Origin: Myxococcaceae bacterium
GTDB lineage: Bacteria; Myxococcota_A; Polyangia; Polyangiales; Ga0077539
Direction of reading: 5' to 3'
DNA length: 64,000 nucleotides
NCBI GenBank assembly: GCA_004297725.1
Contig: SCUS01000133.1
Span: 186,001 to 250,000, forward strand
Shown here in pieces: positions 6,997 through 16,065 of this stretch. Every line of letters begins with the position of its first letter. Positions within the stretch are counted from its first letter, which is position 1. The notes under the pieces were generated by a model. That model saw nothing but the letters and a program-made list of their open reading frames with translations. It had not been told where the DNA came from and did not search any database. Both the position numbers and the translations under genes were made by a program.

Positions 6997-9402
6997 TCAG
7001 GGGCAGCGCGTGAGCGAGCGCACCCACCGATCGATCAGCGCCACCCCGGCGGTGTCCACCACGCCGCTGGAAATGGGGGGCATCCGGTGGAGGTCGGTCG
7101 CGGCGATGCGCGCGCGGAGGACCGAGCGCGCGGGATCACCAGGGACGATGATCCGCCCGTCGCGGATGCCCAGGTCACCCACCGAGGGCGCCACGTTGCA
7201 GGTGCCGGTCATCGCCAGCGGGGTCGAGAAGCGCAGGTCGATCGAGCCTCGGCCGATGCCTCCGGGGCGGTGGCACTGCGAGCAGTTGGTGTGCAGCCAG
7301 GACCGGGCGCGCCCCTCGTCGGGCCCCGGTGCGTAGGGGTCGGGAAAGGCCGGTGGACGCGTCGCGGCCAGCGGGCTGTCGAAGAGGCCGAGGTGATCGA
7401 GGGTGACGAGCTGGTTGGCCACGCGCCCGGTGGCGGCGTAGCGGAGCGGCGTGTCGAGCTGCGGGGTCTCCAGGCCGAGCGAGCGGCCGGCGGCCTCGGA
7501 GTGGCACTGCATGCACTGCGAGCGTGAGGGGTAGTACCAGCGCAGACCGCCGGGGAGGTCGCGCGCCTCGCTGCCGTCGAGGAGGGTGGCGTCGGTCTGC
7601 GCGTCGTTCCATCGGTAGGTGTAGCCGCGCCACGCGCCGTCGAGGTGGCGGACGAAGAGCCGGGTCTCGACGCGACGACCGCCGACGGCGAAGTGCTTCA
7701 CCAGCACCGTGCCGCTCGGGAGCTGCCAGTCGCCGTCCGCGCCGATGGTGATGCGACCGCCCTCGGGCAGCGCCATGAAGCGCTCCTTGTCGGCGCCGTC
7801 GCTCCAGAAGGGAGCGCTCGGCGCGTAGGGGATGAGCCCCTCGGCCGGGAGCAGGACGTTGGCCGGGTCGACGCAGCCGGTGGCGCGGAGGGTGCGAGGC
7901 ACGCGGTCGACCGGCGCGGTGGTGCCAGGGACGAGCCGCAGGATCGCGCCTCCGGTGGGCACCACGTAGAGCTCGCCGTCCTGGTCCTGGCCGAAGGTGT
8001 AGAGGTTCTGGCCGGTCTCGACGAGGGTCTCCTTGGTGGCCCGACCGGCGCTGTCGTAGGCGACCGCCCAGACGCGCCCGGAGCCGTAGTCGCCGAAGAC
8101 GAAGCGGCCGGTGAGCCAGGGCATCGCCCGGCCGCGGTAGACGAAGCCGCCGATGATCGAGATGCCGTCGGTGCGGGGATACTCCAGCACCGGGAGCACC
8201 GTGCCCGCGCTCGAGCAGGTCGCCTCGCGGAAGCACCGCGTGCCCTCCAGGGTGCTCCAGCCGTAGTCGCCCCCCCGGTGGATCACGTCGACCTCCTCCA
8301 CGGTGGCCTGTCCCACGTCGCCGGCCCAGAGCTCGCCGGTGGCGCGGTCGAAGCTCCAGCGCCACGGGTTGCGCAGCCCGATGGCGTAGATCTCCGGTCG
8401 GCCGCCGCCGAGCGCGTAGGGGTTGTCCGCGGGGATGGAGTAGGGCCGCGCCCCGTCCGCGCGGTCGACGTCGATGCGGATGAACTTACCCAGGAGGGTA
8501 TTGGTGTTCTGCCCGTAGCGGTACGGGTCGCCGCCGGACCCTCCGTCGCCGAAGCCGGCGTAGAGGAAGCCGTCGGGGCCGAAGACGATGTTGCCCCCGT
8601 TGTGGTTGTTGAAGGGCTGCGGGATCTCCAGCAGCACCTCCTCGGTCGCCCGGTCGAGCGTGTCGCCGCCGTCGCGGGAGCGCATGCGGGTGATGCGCGA
8701 CACGAAGGCGCCGGTCTCGCCAGCGCGCAGGGGCCTCGTGTACGAGAGGTAGACCATCCCGTTGGTGGCGAAGCGCGGGTGGAAGGCCATCCCGAGCAGC
8801 CCCGACTCGCCGCCGGAGGTGATCCGGTCGCGCAGGTCGGCCACCACCACCGCCGGGCCGAGGGCCGGCGCGGTCTGGATGCGGTAGACGATCCCCGTCG
8901 ACTGCGTCAGGTACCAGCGCCCGTTGTCCCCGGGGCGCTGGAGCATGGTGGTCGCCAGGGGAACGCCCACGCCGGGGAAGGCCATCACCGCCCTCACGGC
9001 GCCCGCCTCCGGCGCCGGGAAGGCGACGCAGGTCCGGTTCACCGGGCGACGATCGAGGCCCCAGGGGACGTCCGCCACGGGGGGTGCGTCCGAGACGTCC
9101 GTGACGTCCGTCACATCCGCGACGTCCGTCACGTCGCGCGCATCGCCCGCGTCGATCACGTCGCGCGCATCGCCCGCGTCGATCACGTCGCGCGCATCGC
9201 CCGCGTCGATCACGTCGCTCGCATCGCCCGCGTCGATAACGTCGCTCGCATCGCCCGCGTCGGTCACGTCGCTCGCGTCGCGTACATCCGTCGCGTCGCT
9301 CGCGTCGGCCGAACCCATTTCCCGCGCAGCGCATCCCACCTGCGTCACGAGCGCTGCGCCGAGGCCCCAGGCCGTCCGTCGCATCCAGGTCGTCGTCTCC
9401 AT
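6997..9402 (-). CDS. Lipoprotein: sugar dehydrogenase-type beta-propeller fused to a diheme cytochrome c module
   Basis: An 801-residue exported protein. The signal peptide ends in a lipobox (VTQVGC, Cys24). Residues about 30-105 are an Asp-rich repetitive linker built of 9-residue units. Next comes a six-bladed glucose/sorbosone dehydrogenase-like propeller (GESGLLGMAFHPRF, NNHNGGNIVFGPDGFLYAGFGDGG, GLRNPWRWSFDRATGELWAGDVG), then an SO2930-like domain with two haem c motifs, CMQCH and CSQCH. Likely a periplasmic or surface oxidoreductase passing electrons from a PQQ-like centre to haem c; substrate unknown. The start has a GAGGGGAG ribosome site. A palindrome copy (8486-8501) lies inside. 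Confidence 0.85.
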   Translation of the reverse strand: METTTWMRRTAWGLGAALVTQVGCAAREMGSADASDATDVRDASDVTDAGDASDVIDAGDASDVIDAGDARDVIDAGDARDVIDAGDARDVTDVADVTDVTDVSDAPPVADVPWGLDRRPVNRTCVAFPAPEAGAVRAVMAFPGVGVPLATTMLQRPGDNGRWYLTQSTGIVYRIQTAPALGPAVVVADLRDRITSGGESGLLGMAFHPRFATNGMVYLSYTRPLRAGETGAFVSRITRMRSRDGGDTLDRATEEVLLEIPQPFNNHNGGNIVFGPDGFLYAGFGDGGSGGDPYRYGQNTNTLLGKFIRIDVDRADGARPYSIPADNPYALGGGRPEIYAIGLRNPWRWSFDRATGELWAGDVGQATVEEVDVIHRGGDYGWSTLEGTRCFREATCSSAGTVLPVLEYPRTDGISIIGGFVYRGRAMPWLTGRFVFGDYGSGRVWAVAYDSAGRATKETLVETGQNLYTFGQDQDGELYVVPTGGAILRLVPGTTAPVDRVPRTLRATGCVDPANVLLPAEGLIPYAPSAPFWSDGADKERFMALPEGGRITIGADGDWQLPSGTVLVKHFAVGGRRVETRLFVRHLDGAWRGYTYRWNDAQTDATLLDGSEARDLPGGLRWYYPSRSQCMQCHSEAAGRSLGLETPQLDTPLRYAATGRVANQLVTLDHLGLFDSPLAATRPPAFPDPYAPGPDEGRARSWLHTNCSQCHRPGGIGRGSIDLRFSTPLAMTGTCNVAPSVGDLGIRDGRIIVPGDPARSVLRARIAATDLHRMPPISSGVVDTAGVALIDRWVRSLTRCP
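8486..8501. repeat. Recurring palindrome TTAC-N8-GTAT
   Basis: TTACCCAGGAGGGTAT inside the dehydrogenase lipoprotein gene; the coding strand reads AAT-ACC-CTC-CTG-GGT-AAG. Confidence 0.7.
9136..9270. repeat. Five tandem 27-bp units coding an Asp-rich linker
   Basis: Five head-to-tail 27-base units (9136, 9163, 9190, 9217, 9244), the first three identical, the last two with one to three changes. They are in frame with the lipoprotein gene and encode repeats of the DAGDA(S/R)DVI type. Direct adjacency and reading frame make slippage in a flexible linker the simplest explanation. Confidence 0.9.
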
Positions 9403-9446
9403 CGGTGCTCCCCTCGCCTCCCCCCCCCACTGGACGAATCCCGGCC

Positions 9447-9462
9447 CCGGGCCCTTGCCCGG
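9447..9462. other. GC-rich hairpin in a divergent promoter region
   Basis: CCGGGC-CCTT-GCCCGG is a perfect 6-bp stem with a 4-base loop, between divergent genes starting at 9402 and 9612. It has no T-run; role unknown. Confidence 0.35.
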
Positions 9463-9611
9463 ACCCTTTCACGATACTAGAAGTTCATCTATCAAATCGA
9501 ACACACCGTCATCGTCCTCGAAGCACATCGGTTGGAATAGCGTTCCCCAGGTCGTGCGTTCGTGGAGATGAAGGGCCGGACAACCCGGCTGAACAAACCA
9601 CGGAGTCCCCA

Positions 9612-9923
9612 ATGCGCATCACACTCATCGGCGGGGTTGAACGCAACGAGCGCGCGCTCTCGAAGATCGCGCAGTCCCTCGGCCACGAGCTCGACTTCCA
9701 CGGCGGACACATGAACGGGCGCGGCGTCGAGGTGATGGAGCGCCAGATCGAGCGCTCCGACCTGGTGCTCGTGACGACGGACGTCAACAGCCACACGGCG
9801 GTGATGGTGGCGCGCAACGCCTCCAAGCGCATGGGCCGCGAGCTGGTGATGATGCGCTCGTGCAACCCCACGCGCTTCCGCGAGCTGCTCACCGCGCGCG
9901 CGACCGAGGCGAAGGCGGCCTGA
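9612..9923 (+). CDS. DUF2325 domain protein
   Basis: A 103-residue protein whose sequence MRITLIGGVERNE, DLVLVTTDVNSHTAVMVARNASK and VMMRSCNPTRFRELL matches the DUF2325 family, small cytoplasmic proteins of unknown role with a Rossmann-like half. An upstream in-frame start at 9405 is less likely; the ATG at 9612 has GGAG seven bases before it. The 9403-9611 interval is relatively AT-rich (GATACTAGAAGTTCATCTAT) and probably holds promoters for both divergent genes. Its stop lies 11 bases from the convergent neighbour. Confidence 0.85.
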   Translation: MRITLIGGVERNERALSKIAQSLGHELDFHGGHMNGRGVEVMERQIERSDLVLVTTDVNSHTAVMVARNASKRMGRELVMMRSCNPTRFRELLTARATEAKAA

Positions 9924-9934
9924 GTCAGCCTCGC

Positions 9935-12655
9935 TCAAGGGGTCGCCGGCCCGAGGTGGAGCACCTTCAACGCCGCGATGTTCACGCGGAAGAAGGCACC
10001 GCCAGCGCCCCCCATGCCCCCGGTGTAGCGGGTGAAGTGTTCGAAGGCGGACATGTTCACGGCGGCGTCGTCGTCGCCGATGACCACGCGGTAGTCCCGA
10101 CCCGCCTCGAGTGACGCCCGGACGAAGGTCGAGTCGCGCCACTCGTCCCAGGAGCCGAGCTGCGGCATGACCACGTAGCCGTCGGCCACGGTGCGCCCGC
10201 CGGTGACCTCGATCACCTGCACACGCTTCACGGCGCAGGTGATGCCCGTGGTGGTGCCGCCGGAGCCGTTGGCCGCGGTCACCTGCAGCAGGTACGCGCC
10301 CGACTGCGCGACCCGAAGCGACGGGACCTCCAGCCGGTGCCCGGGGTCGCCCCAGTTCTCGTAGTGCGCGCGGCCGTGATCGGTGGCGAGGCGGCCGCCG
10401 GTCGCGACGAAGCGCGAGGCGTCGAACTGCTGCACCCGCGCGGAGCCCGTGCCCCACCAGCACTGCGGCGCGGCGTGCTGCGAGGCGTTGCCCGAGGCGC
10501 GGAACACCGTCTCCACGGAGTAGCAGTGCGAGGCCGTCTGCTCGTCGGTGAGCATCTCGGTCCAGAGCTCGCCGTCGGTGGGACCGAGCGTGGCGACGCG
10601 CTGGCCGTCGCGGAGGATCACCACGTCGAGGGCGCCTCGCTCCTCGCCGGAGACGTCGACGCGGAGCTGCACCCGGCCGCTGCCGGGCGCCGCGCCCAGC
10701 GAGGCGATGGAGGGCGTGCGAGGGCCGAAGACCTGGCGCCAGTCGCCGAGGTCGGTGACCGAGCGCAGCGTCGCGCGGGCCTCCGGGGCGTCGCGCAGCT
10801 CGACGTCCACGGTGGAGCGCTCGGGCAGGGTCGACGGGTCGACGAAGGCGTCGCCCACGTCGCGGCCGTTCACCCGCACCGAGGCCACGGCGTAGGCCCC
10901 GGCGCGGTCGGTGCCGGGAGGAGGGAGAGCGACGCGGAGGTCGAGGCGGCGGCCGCGGAAGAGGAAGCCCCGCAGCACGATGCGGTCGGCGCGACCGAAC
11001 CACGTGTGGCGCATCGCGCGGGTGATGTACGGCCGGAGGCGGAAGCCCTGCGCAGAGGTCTCCAGCCCGAAGACCACGTCGTGGACCATCGAGAGGTAGC
11101 CCGCGACGCTCCAGAGCTGGCGCTGCGAGTTGACCACCGGGCCGCTGTACATCCCGTCCTCCACCCGCGCCCGGCCGCTGGCGAACTCCAGGTTCTCCAT
11201 GTTGGACAGGTTGAGCGCGGCGCCTCGCACCATGGCGTCGACGTTCCAGTCGACGCTGGCGTCGTTGCGCACCTGGCGCGCGGCGCGGAGCCAGTAGGCC
11301 GTCACGAAGGGCCACGACGCGCGGTTGTGATAGATCGCCGTGAACTGCTGCTGCGGCCAGATCACGGGAAGGCCGCGGCCCGCGTGGGGGTAGCGCGCGA
11401 CGAGCTCGCGGGCCTGCGCGTCGGTGGCGACGCCGGTGAGCACCGCGAGGGCCGAGCCGAGCGCGTCCCAGCGGCGCACCGGCGACGGGTCGAGCTCGGT
11501 GGTGGCGTACGCGCTGAACTGCCCGTCGGCGCCGAGCCAGAAGCGGCGCTGGATGGACTGCTTCAGCGCGTCGGCCCAGGACCGGTAGCGCGCCCCGGCG
11601 GCGGCGTCGCCCCGCTCGGAGCTGAGCGTGGCGAGGGTGTCGAGGAGCGCGAAGTGCAGCACGTTGGTGCTGAGCGAGCGCGACATGGCGATGTGCGCAG
11701 GGTCCGCGGCGGTCCAGGCGGGATAGGTCTGCTCGCGCCAGTCGAGGAAGGACTGCTCGCCGCGGTAGAGGCCGTCGCGCGCGTCGAAGACCACGCGGCG
11801 GTCGTGCTCGGCGGTGTTGACCATGGCGGGGTACGCGAGCTCGAGGAAGCCCGCGCGGTCGGCGCCGGTGAGGTGCTTGAGGAGTTCAGAGGCGCCGAGG
11901 GACCACACCACCCGGTCGCTGGAGACGGGGTAGCTGCCACCGGTTCCAGTATCCTGAACGATCTGGGGGTTGGAGCCGCCGCGGCGTGCGGAGAGCTTGA
12001 ACGCCAGGGAGTTGCGCGTCCGAAGCGGGTCCATCGAGGCCAGCGAGAGGTGGGCGGCGTAGGCGGTGTCTCGGGTCCAGACGTAGTTCCAGAGACGGCC
12101 CGTCTCGAAGCAGCCGCCGACCGGGCAGTCGATGGGGTTGCCGCTGTTGAAGGACCCGTCCCGGATGGCGGCGACGGAGTTCTCGCGCATCTCCTCGATG
12201 GCCAGCGCGTAGAGCGAGTCGAAGAGGTCGTGGCCGCTGCGGAGCGTGGGCCAGCCGTCGCGCTCCCTCACCGTGCGGGGGTTGGCGGGCTGCCCGTCGC
12301 GCAGGGCCGCCGTGGTGCGGAGCTGGTAGGTGCGCACGCAGGCCGCGGGGTCGTCCATGGTGACGGTGGCGCGGTCGGCGCCGTCGATCAGCTCGCTGGT
12401 GCTGCCCGGGCGGCTCACGACGGCGCCCTCGCAGCCGGAGCCCGCAGCGTCGGTCGAGGGGACATCGAGGCCTGGCAGGTCGACAGCGGGCGCATCGACG
12501 GACGGTGCATCGACGGCGGGTGCATCGACGGCGGGCGCATCGGTGGTCGGGACGCCGGCGTCGGTGGGCACCGTCGCGTCGTCACATCCGACGAGGGCGA
12601 AGGCGAGCCATGGGAGGGTGCGGACGAACGAGCGGACCGGCCCTGAGGGGTGCAC
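9935..12655 (-). CDS. Lipoprotein with six-hairpin glycosidase-like domain
   Basis: A 906-residue exported protein: signal peptide with lipobox ALVGC-DD, then an Asp/Ala/Pro linker of short repeats (coded by 15-bp DNA units), then a long alpha-helical region resembling (alpha/alpha)6 glycosidases such as debranching enzymes and GH63 (NYVWTRDTAYAAHLSLASMDP, ARVEDGMYSGPVVNSQRQLWSVAGY, PVIWPQQQFTAIYHN). The C-terminal third is beta-rich, likely carbohydrate-binding or accessory domains. Asp at +2 of the lipobox would retain a lipoprotein in the inner membrane in E. coli; whether that holds here is unknown. Substrate is not predictable; catalytic activity is inferred from fold only. Confidence 0.7.
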   Translation of the reverse strand: MHPSGPVRSFVRTLPWLAFALVGCDDATVPTDAGVPTTDAPAVDAPAVDAPSVDAPAVDLPGLDVPSTDAAGSGCEGAVVSRPGSTSELIDGADRATVTMDDPAACVRTYQLRTTAALRDGQPANPRTVRERDGWPTLRSGHDLFDSLYALAIEEMRENSVAAIRDGSFNSGNPIDCPVGGCFETGRLWNYVWTRDTAYAAHLSLASMDPLRTRNSLAFKLSARRGGSNPQIVQDTGTGGSYPVSSDRVVWSLGASELLKHLTGADRAGFLELAYPAMVNTAEHDRRVVFDARDGLYRGEQSFLDWREQTYPAWTAADPAHIAMSRSLSTNVLHFALLDTLATLSSERGDAAAGARYRSWADALKQSIQRRFWLGADGQFSAYATTELDPSPVRRWDALGSALAVLTGVATDAQARELVARYPHAGRGLPVIWPQQQFTAIYHNRASWPFVTAYWLRAARQVRNDASVDWNVDAMVRGAALNLSNMENLEFASGRARVEDGMYSGPVVNSQRQLWSVAGYLSMVHDVVFGLETSAQGFRLRPYITRAMRHTWFGRADRIVLRGFLFRGRRLDLRVALPPPGTDRAGAYAVASVRVNGRDVGDAFVDPSTLPERSTVDVELRDAPEARATLRSVTDLGDWRQVFGPRTPSIASLGAAPGSGRVQLRVDVSGEERGALDVVILRDGQRVATLGPTDGELWTEMLTDEQTASHCYSVETVFRASGNASQHAAPQCWWGTGSARVQQFDASRFVATGGRLATDHGRAHYENWGDPGHRLEVPSLRVAQSGAYLLQVTAANGSGGTTTGITCAVKRVQVIEVTGGRTVADGYVVMPQLGSWDEWRDSTFVRASLEAGRDYRVVIGDDDAAVNMSAFEHFTRYTGGMGGAGGAFFRVNIAALKVLHLGPATP
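12492..12551. repeat. Four tandem 15-bp units coding a lipoprotein linker
   Basis: Units beginning at 12492, 12507, 12522 and 12537 share GCATCGACGG and encode, on the minus strand, the repeating VDAPA linker of the adjacent lipoprotein. The last unit is diverged. Confidence 0.8.
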
Positions 12656-12707
12656 GCGGCGGATTGTTCATGCCGAGCGCACCTTCGGGCAAGCGCGAGC
12701 AGCGGGC

Positions 12708-13388
12708 TCAGAGGTTGGGGATCTGCCAGTCGATGGGGGTGTGGCCGAGCTGCTTCAGCGCGTCGTTGACCTTGGAGAAGGGCTTGGATCCCATGAAGAG
12801 CTTCACCGAGAGCGGCGACGGGTGAGCGCCCTCGATCACGATGTGGCGCTTCGTGTCGACGAGCTTCGCCTTCTTCTTGGCGTAGTTGCCCCAGAGCAGG
12901 AACACCGCGGGCTTCTCCCTCGCCGAGACCGCCTTGATCGCGGCGTCGGTGAACTGCTCCCAGCCGTGGTCCTTGTGGGAGTTGGGGGTGTGGGCGCGCA
13001 CGGTCATCACGGCGTTGAGCATCAGCATCCCCTGCTTCGCCCAGGGGACCAGATATCCGTTGTTCGGGATGGTGCACCCGAGGTCGGACTTGAGCTCCTT
13101 GTACATGTTGACCAGCGACGGCGGGGTCGAGACCCCGGGCTTCACCGAGAAGCACAGCCCGTGGGCCTGGCCGACGTCGTGATACGGGTCCTGCCCGATC
13201 AGCACGACCTTGGTGTCTTCGAAGGGCGAGTGCTTGAACGCCGAGAAGACCTCCCCCTCCGGGGGATAGACCTCGCCCGCCGCTCGCTCCTGCGCGACGA
13301 AGTCCATGAGCTTCTTGAAATAGTCCTTCTCGAACTCAGCGTGGAGCGCGAGCTGCCAGTCGGGAGGGAGGTCGGGGCGATCACTCAT
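12708..13388 (-). CDS. ung: Uracil-DNA glycosylase (family 1)
   Basis: Ung removes uracil from DNA to start base-excision repair. The 226-residue protein has the catalytic water-activating motif GQDPYHDVGQAHGL (D67), the LLWGNYAKKK segment, and the minor-groove loop HPSPLS in GAHPSPLSVK. The normal family motif reads GQDPYHG; the Gly-to-Asp change here is seen by eye. ATG at 13388 gives MSDRPDLPPDW, preferred over in-frame upstream codons that would add a non-homologous extension. The HIT gene lies 67 bases upstream on the same strand. Confidence 0.97.
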   Translation of the reverse strand: MSDRPDLPPDWQLALHAEFEKDYFKKLMDFVAQERAAGEVYPPEGEVFSAFKHSPFEDTKVVLIGQDPYHDVGQAHGLCFSVKPGVSTPPSLVNMYKELKSDLGCTIPNNGYLVPWAKQGMLMLNAVMTVRAHTPNSHKDHGWEQFTDAAIKAVSAREKPAVFLLWGNYAKKKAKLVDTKRHIVIEGAHPSPLSVKLFMGSKPFSKVNDALKQLGHTPIDWQIPNL

Positions 13389-13455
13389 CGTTGCTTCTCG
13401 TGGGTGGCTGAAGGGGTGTGTCGATCGAACGGCGATCGGGATCTGCGGTGACCCG

Positions 13456-13872
13456 TCAGAGCGCGGCGGCGATGGCCTTCGCGAGCGCGGCACCGTCGGC
13501 GTGGTCGAAGCGGCCCAGCGGCTGCCAGCTCATCTCCAGACCCTGCTCGGGCGAGGGCTTCGGGATGATGTGGAAGTGCACGTGGAAGACGGCCTGGTGC
13601 GCCGGCGAGCCGTTGTTCTGGAGCACGTTGAAGTCCTCGCAGCCGGTGACCTTCTTCACCGCGCGGCAGAGCCGCGGGAGCACCCGGCCGATGGCCGCCG
13701 AGGACTCATCGGACAGGGCGTCGAGGGTCTCCGCGGGCTCCTTCGGAATCACCAGCGTGTGCCCCCGGCTCAGCGGGCCGACGTCCAGGAAGGCCAGGAC
13801 CAGGCTGTCTTCATAGACCTTGTGGCAGGGGATCTCTCCCCGAAGGATCTTGCTGAACACGGTGTCTGCCAT
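13456..13872 (-). CDS. HIT-family nucleotide hydrolase (HinT-like)
   Basis: A 138-residue histidine-triad protein that hydrolyses nucleoside phosphoramidates or dinucleotides. It starts MADTVFSKILRGEIP, contains GHTLVIPKEPAETL, and has the triad HVHFHIIP preceded by NVLQNNGSPAHQAVFH. Length and motif order fit bacterial HinT/HIT proteins. It is upstream of ung on the same strand and divergent from the VWA lipoprotein gene. Confidence 0.95.
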   Translation of the reverse strand: MADTVFSKILRGEIPCHKVYEDSLVLAFLDVGPLSRGHTLVIPKEPAETLDALSDESSAAIGRVLPRLCRAVKKVTGCEDFNVLQNNGSPAHQAVFHVHFHIIPKPSPEQGLEMSWQPLGRFDHADGAALAKAIAAAL

Positions 13873-14079
13873 GGCGTGGGGGTTTAGATCTCCTCTCGGC
13901 GGCAGACTACACCAGCGAAGGAGGGGCGCGACCCTCGCGCAACTGGTCACAAGAGCCCCACTGCGCCGAGCGTGGAATCTCATCCGGAGCCCGTTGCCGT
14001 AGGGCTCATGTGGCGGTGTAGAGTCGAGTGGCGCCGGGGTCCGGTCCTCTTGAAGGGACCACGCGGCTGGAGGTCCATC

Positions 14080-15948
14080 ATGCGTTCAAGGGTCCTAGGC
14101 TTCTCGTTGGGGCTGTTGCTCCCGGTGGTGGGTTGTTCGAGCGGCGACTCCAACGTCATCCGCACGGACCCCAACAACTTCGGGGACACCGGCCCGGGTG
14201 GAAACAACGGCCGCGGCGACGCCTCGCAGCGCGGCGATGTCGACCCCAACAACGAGGACGGCTGGGGCGACTTCGACGCCGGCAAGGCGCCTGACTTCGA
14301 CGCCGGGTCGATCCCCGCCTTCGACGGCTTCGACTTCGACGGCCTCGACCTCGACGGCTTCGACTTCGATGGATCGGTCGGCGACGGCGGCCCGACGCCC
14401 GAGCACCCGGACATCTGCAACAACGGCCTCGACGACGACCGCAACGGCCTCGTCGACGACAACTGCTCCTGCGTCGCGGGCCGCACGCAGCGCTGCTTCG
14501 TCGGCGACCCCGCGCGCGCCGGCCGCGGCATCTGCCTCTGGGGCACGCAGACCTGCGAGGGCGTGCAGACCGACGGCAGCTGGGGCGCCTGCACCGGCTC
14601 CGGGTCGGCCGCGGCGACGGAGGCCTGCGACGGTGTGGACAACACCTGCGACGGCAACATCGACGAGACCTGCCCCTGCACCCCGGGCGCGTCGCGGAGC
14701 TGCTACTCGGGCCCGGCGATGACCTCCGGGCGAGGCATCTGCCGCGCCGGCAACCAGGTGTGCTCGAGCGCCGGGCGCTGGGGCTCCTGCGCGGGTGAGG
14801 TCACCCCGGGGGCGGAGACCTGCGACGGGATGGACCGCAACTGCGACGGCAGCACCACCGAGGGCTGCGGCTGCGCGGTCGGCGCGACGCGCGCGTGCAA
14901 CATCGGCGCGACCGCCTCGATCGGGCTGGGCATCTGCCGCGCGGGCATGCAGGTCTGCGCGACGGTGGCGAGCGGCGGCACCGACTGGGGCGCCTGCACG
15001 GGCGAGGTGTTCCCCGCGGCGGAGCGCTGCGACAACGCGATCGACGACGACTGCAACGGCCTCGCCGACTGCCTCGACCAGGCCTGCCGCCACACCGCCG
15101 AGTGCCTGCCCCGCTGCACCCGCGGCACCATCGAGAACCTCCTGCCCGACATCGCGGAGATCGTGCTCGTCGCCGACCGCTCGGGGAGCATGGAGGCTCG
15201 CTTCAGCGACGGCGCCACCCGCTGGGGCGCCCTTCGCACCGCGGTCAACGTGGTGCTCCCGCGCGTCGAGGACGCCTTCGACATCGGGCTCGAACTCTTC
15301 CCCATCGGCGGCTGGTGCAGCGTGCCCCCGTCGGGCATCACCTTCCCCCCGTCCCGCGGCACCGCGCGGCTCATCACCGACCTGATGCACCGCATCGGCC
15401 CCGATGGAAACACGCCCACCCGGGCCGCCATCGACGGCGTGGCCTCGTACTTCCGCTCCAACCCGACCACGCGCCGCCGCTTCGTGCTGCTCGCGACCGA
15501 CGGCGCCCCCAACTGCGGCTCGCCCGTCAACGAGGTCGTCAACTCGCTCACCGCCCTCCGCGCCACCGGCGTCGACACCTTCGTGCTGGGCGTGCCGGGC
15601 CCGCGCGGTGCGCTCAACGAGATGGCCCGCGCCGGCGGCCGGGCCCGCTCCGGCGAGACGGCCTTCTATGACGCCTCCTCCACGCGCCAGCTCATGGACG
15701 CCATGAACGCCATCACCGGCGCCACCAACACCTGCGAGTACCCGGTGCCGGCGGGCTTCCCGACGATCACCGACGTCGCGCAGTTCCGCGTGCTGCTGGG
15801 CGGCACGGAGATCCCGTCCGACGGCACCAACGGCTGGAGCTTCACCGACGGCTCCCGCAGCCGGCTGCGCTTCAACGGCAGCTCCTGCGCCACGCTCCGC
15901 ACCGGCAGCGTCGTCGGCGCCGTCGTCTCCTACAACTGCCCGCGCTGA
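14080..15948 (+). CDS. VWA-domain lipoprotein with MopE-like Cys/Asp repeats
   Basis: A 622-residue surface-type lipoprotein: signal peptide with lipobox VVGC, an Asp/Gly/Phe-rich linker (repeats of FDFDGLDLDG), then four Cys/Asp repeats of the MopE-like putative metal-binding type (for example CDGVDNTCDGNIDETC), then a von Willebrand A domain with MIDAS start DRSGSM and a later TDG motif, and a small Cys-containing C-terminal domain. VWA and MopE-type repeats usually bind divalent metals and proteins outside the cell. ATG at 14080 has GGAGG seven bases upstream. Upstream in-frame codons lack a signal peptide. Confidence 0.85.
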   Translation: MRSRVLGFSLGLLLPVVGCSSGDSNVIRTDPNNFGDTGPGGNNGRGDASQRGDVDPNNEDGWGDFDAGKAPDFDAGSIPAFDGFDFDGLDLDGFDFDGSVGDGGPTPEHPDICNNGLDDDRNGLVDDNCSCVAGRTQRCFVGDPARAGRGICLWGTQTCEGVQTDGSWGACTGSGSAAATEACDGVDNTCDGNIDETCPCTPGASRSCYSGPAMTSGRGICRAGNQVCSSAGRWGSCAGEVTPGAETCDGMDRNCDGSTTEGCGCAVGATRACNIGATASIGLGICRAGMQVCATVASGGTDWGACTGEVFPAAERCDNAIDDDCNGLADCLDQACRHTAECLPRCTRGTIENLLPDIAEIVLVADRSGSMEARFSDGATRWGALRTAVNVVLPRVEDAFDIGLELFPIGGWCSVPPSGITFPPSRGTARLITDLMHRIGPDGNTPTRAAIDGVASYFRSNPTTRRRFVLLATDGAPNCGSPVNEVVNSLTALRATGVDTFVLGVPGPRGALNEMARAGGRARSGETAFYDASSTRQLMDAMNAITGATNTCEYPVPAGFPTITDVAQFRVLLGGTEIPSDGTNGWSFTDGSRSRLRFNGSSCATLRTGSVVGAVVSYNCPR

Positions 15949-15973
15949 CGGGTCCTCGGCCTCCGCTCCACGT

Positions 15974-16001
15974 CCCCTCCCCCGAAGCTTCGGGAGAGGG
16001 G
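15974..16001. terminator. Hairpin between convergent genes, likely bidirectional terminator
   Basis: CCCCTCCCCCGAAG pairs with CTTCGGGAGAGGGG, a long stem with one mismatch, between the ends of the VWA gene (15948) and ahpD (16066). There is no following T-run on either strand, so Rho-independent termination would be imperfect. Confidence 0.5.
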
Positions 16002-16024
16002 GCGGGAGGAGCGCCGACGGAACG

Positions 16025-16040
16025 TTACCTGTCCCTGTAA
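16025..16040. repeat. Recurring palindrome TTAC-N8-GTAA, intergenic
   Basis: TTACCTGTCCCTGTAA lies between the VWA gene and ahpD, beside the hairpin at 15974-16001. It is one of only two clear copies outside genes. Confidence 0.7.
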
Positions 16041-16065
16041 AGAGAGAGAGGGGTTCGGCGCCCGA

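Noticed and set aside
9136..9270. CRISPR array
   Set aside because: The 27-base units are directly adjacent with no spacers, in frame with a lipoprotein gene, and no cas genes are present.
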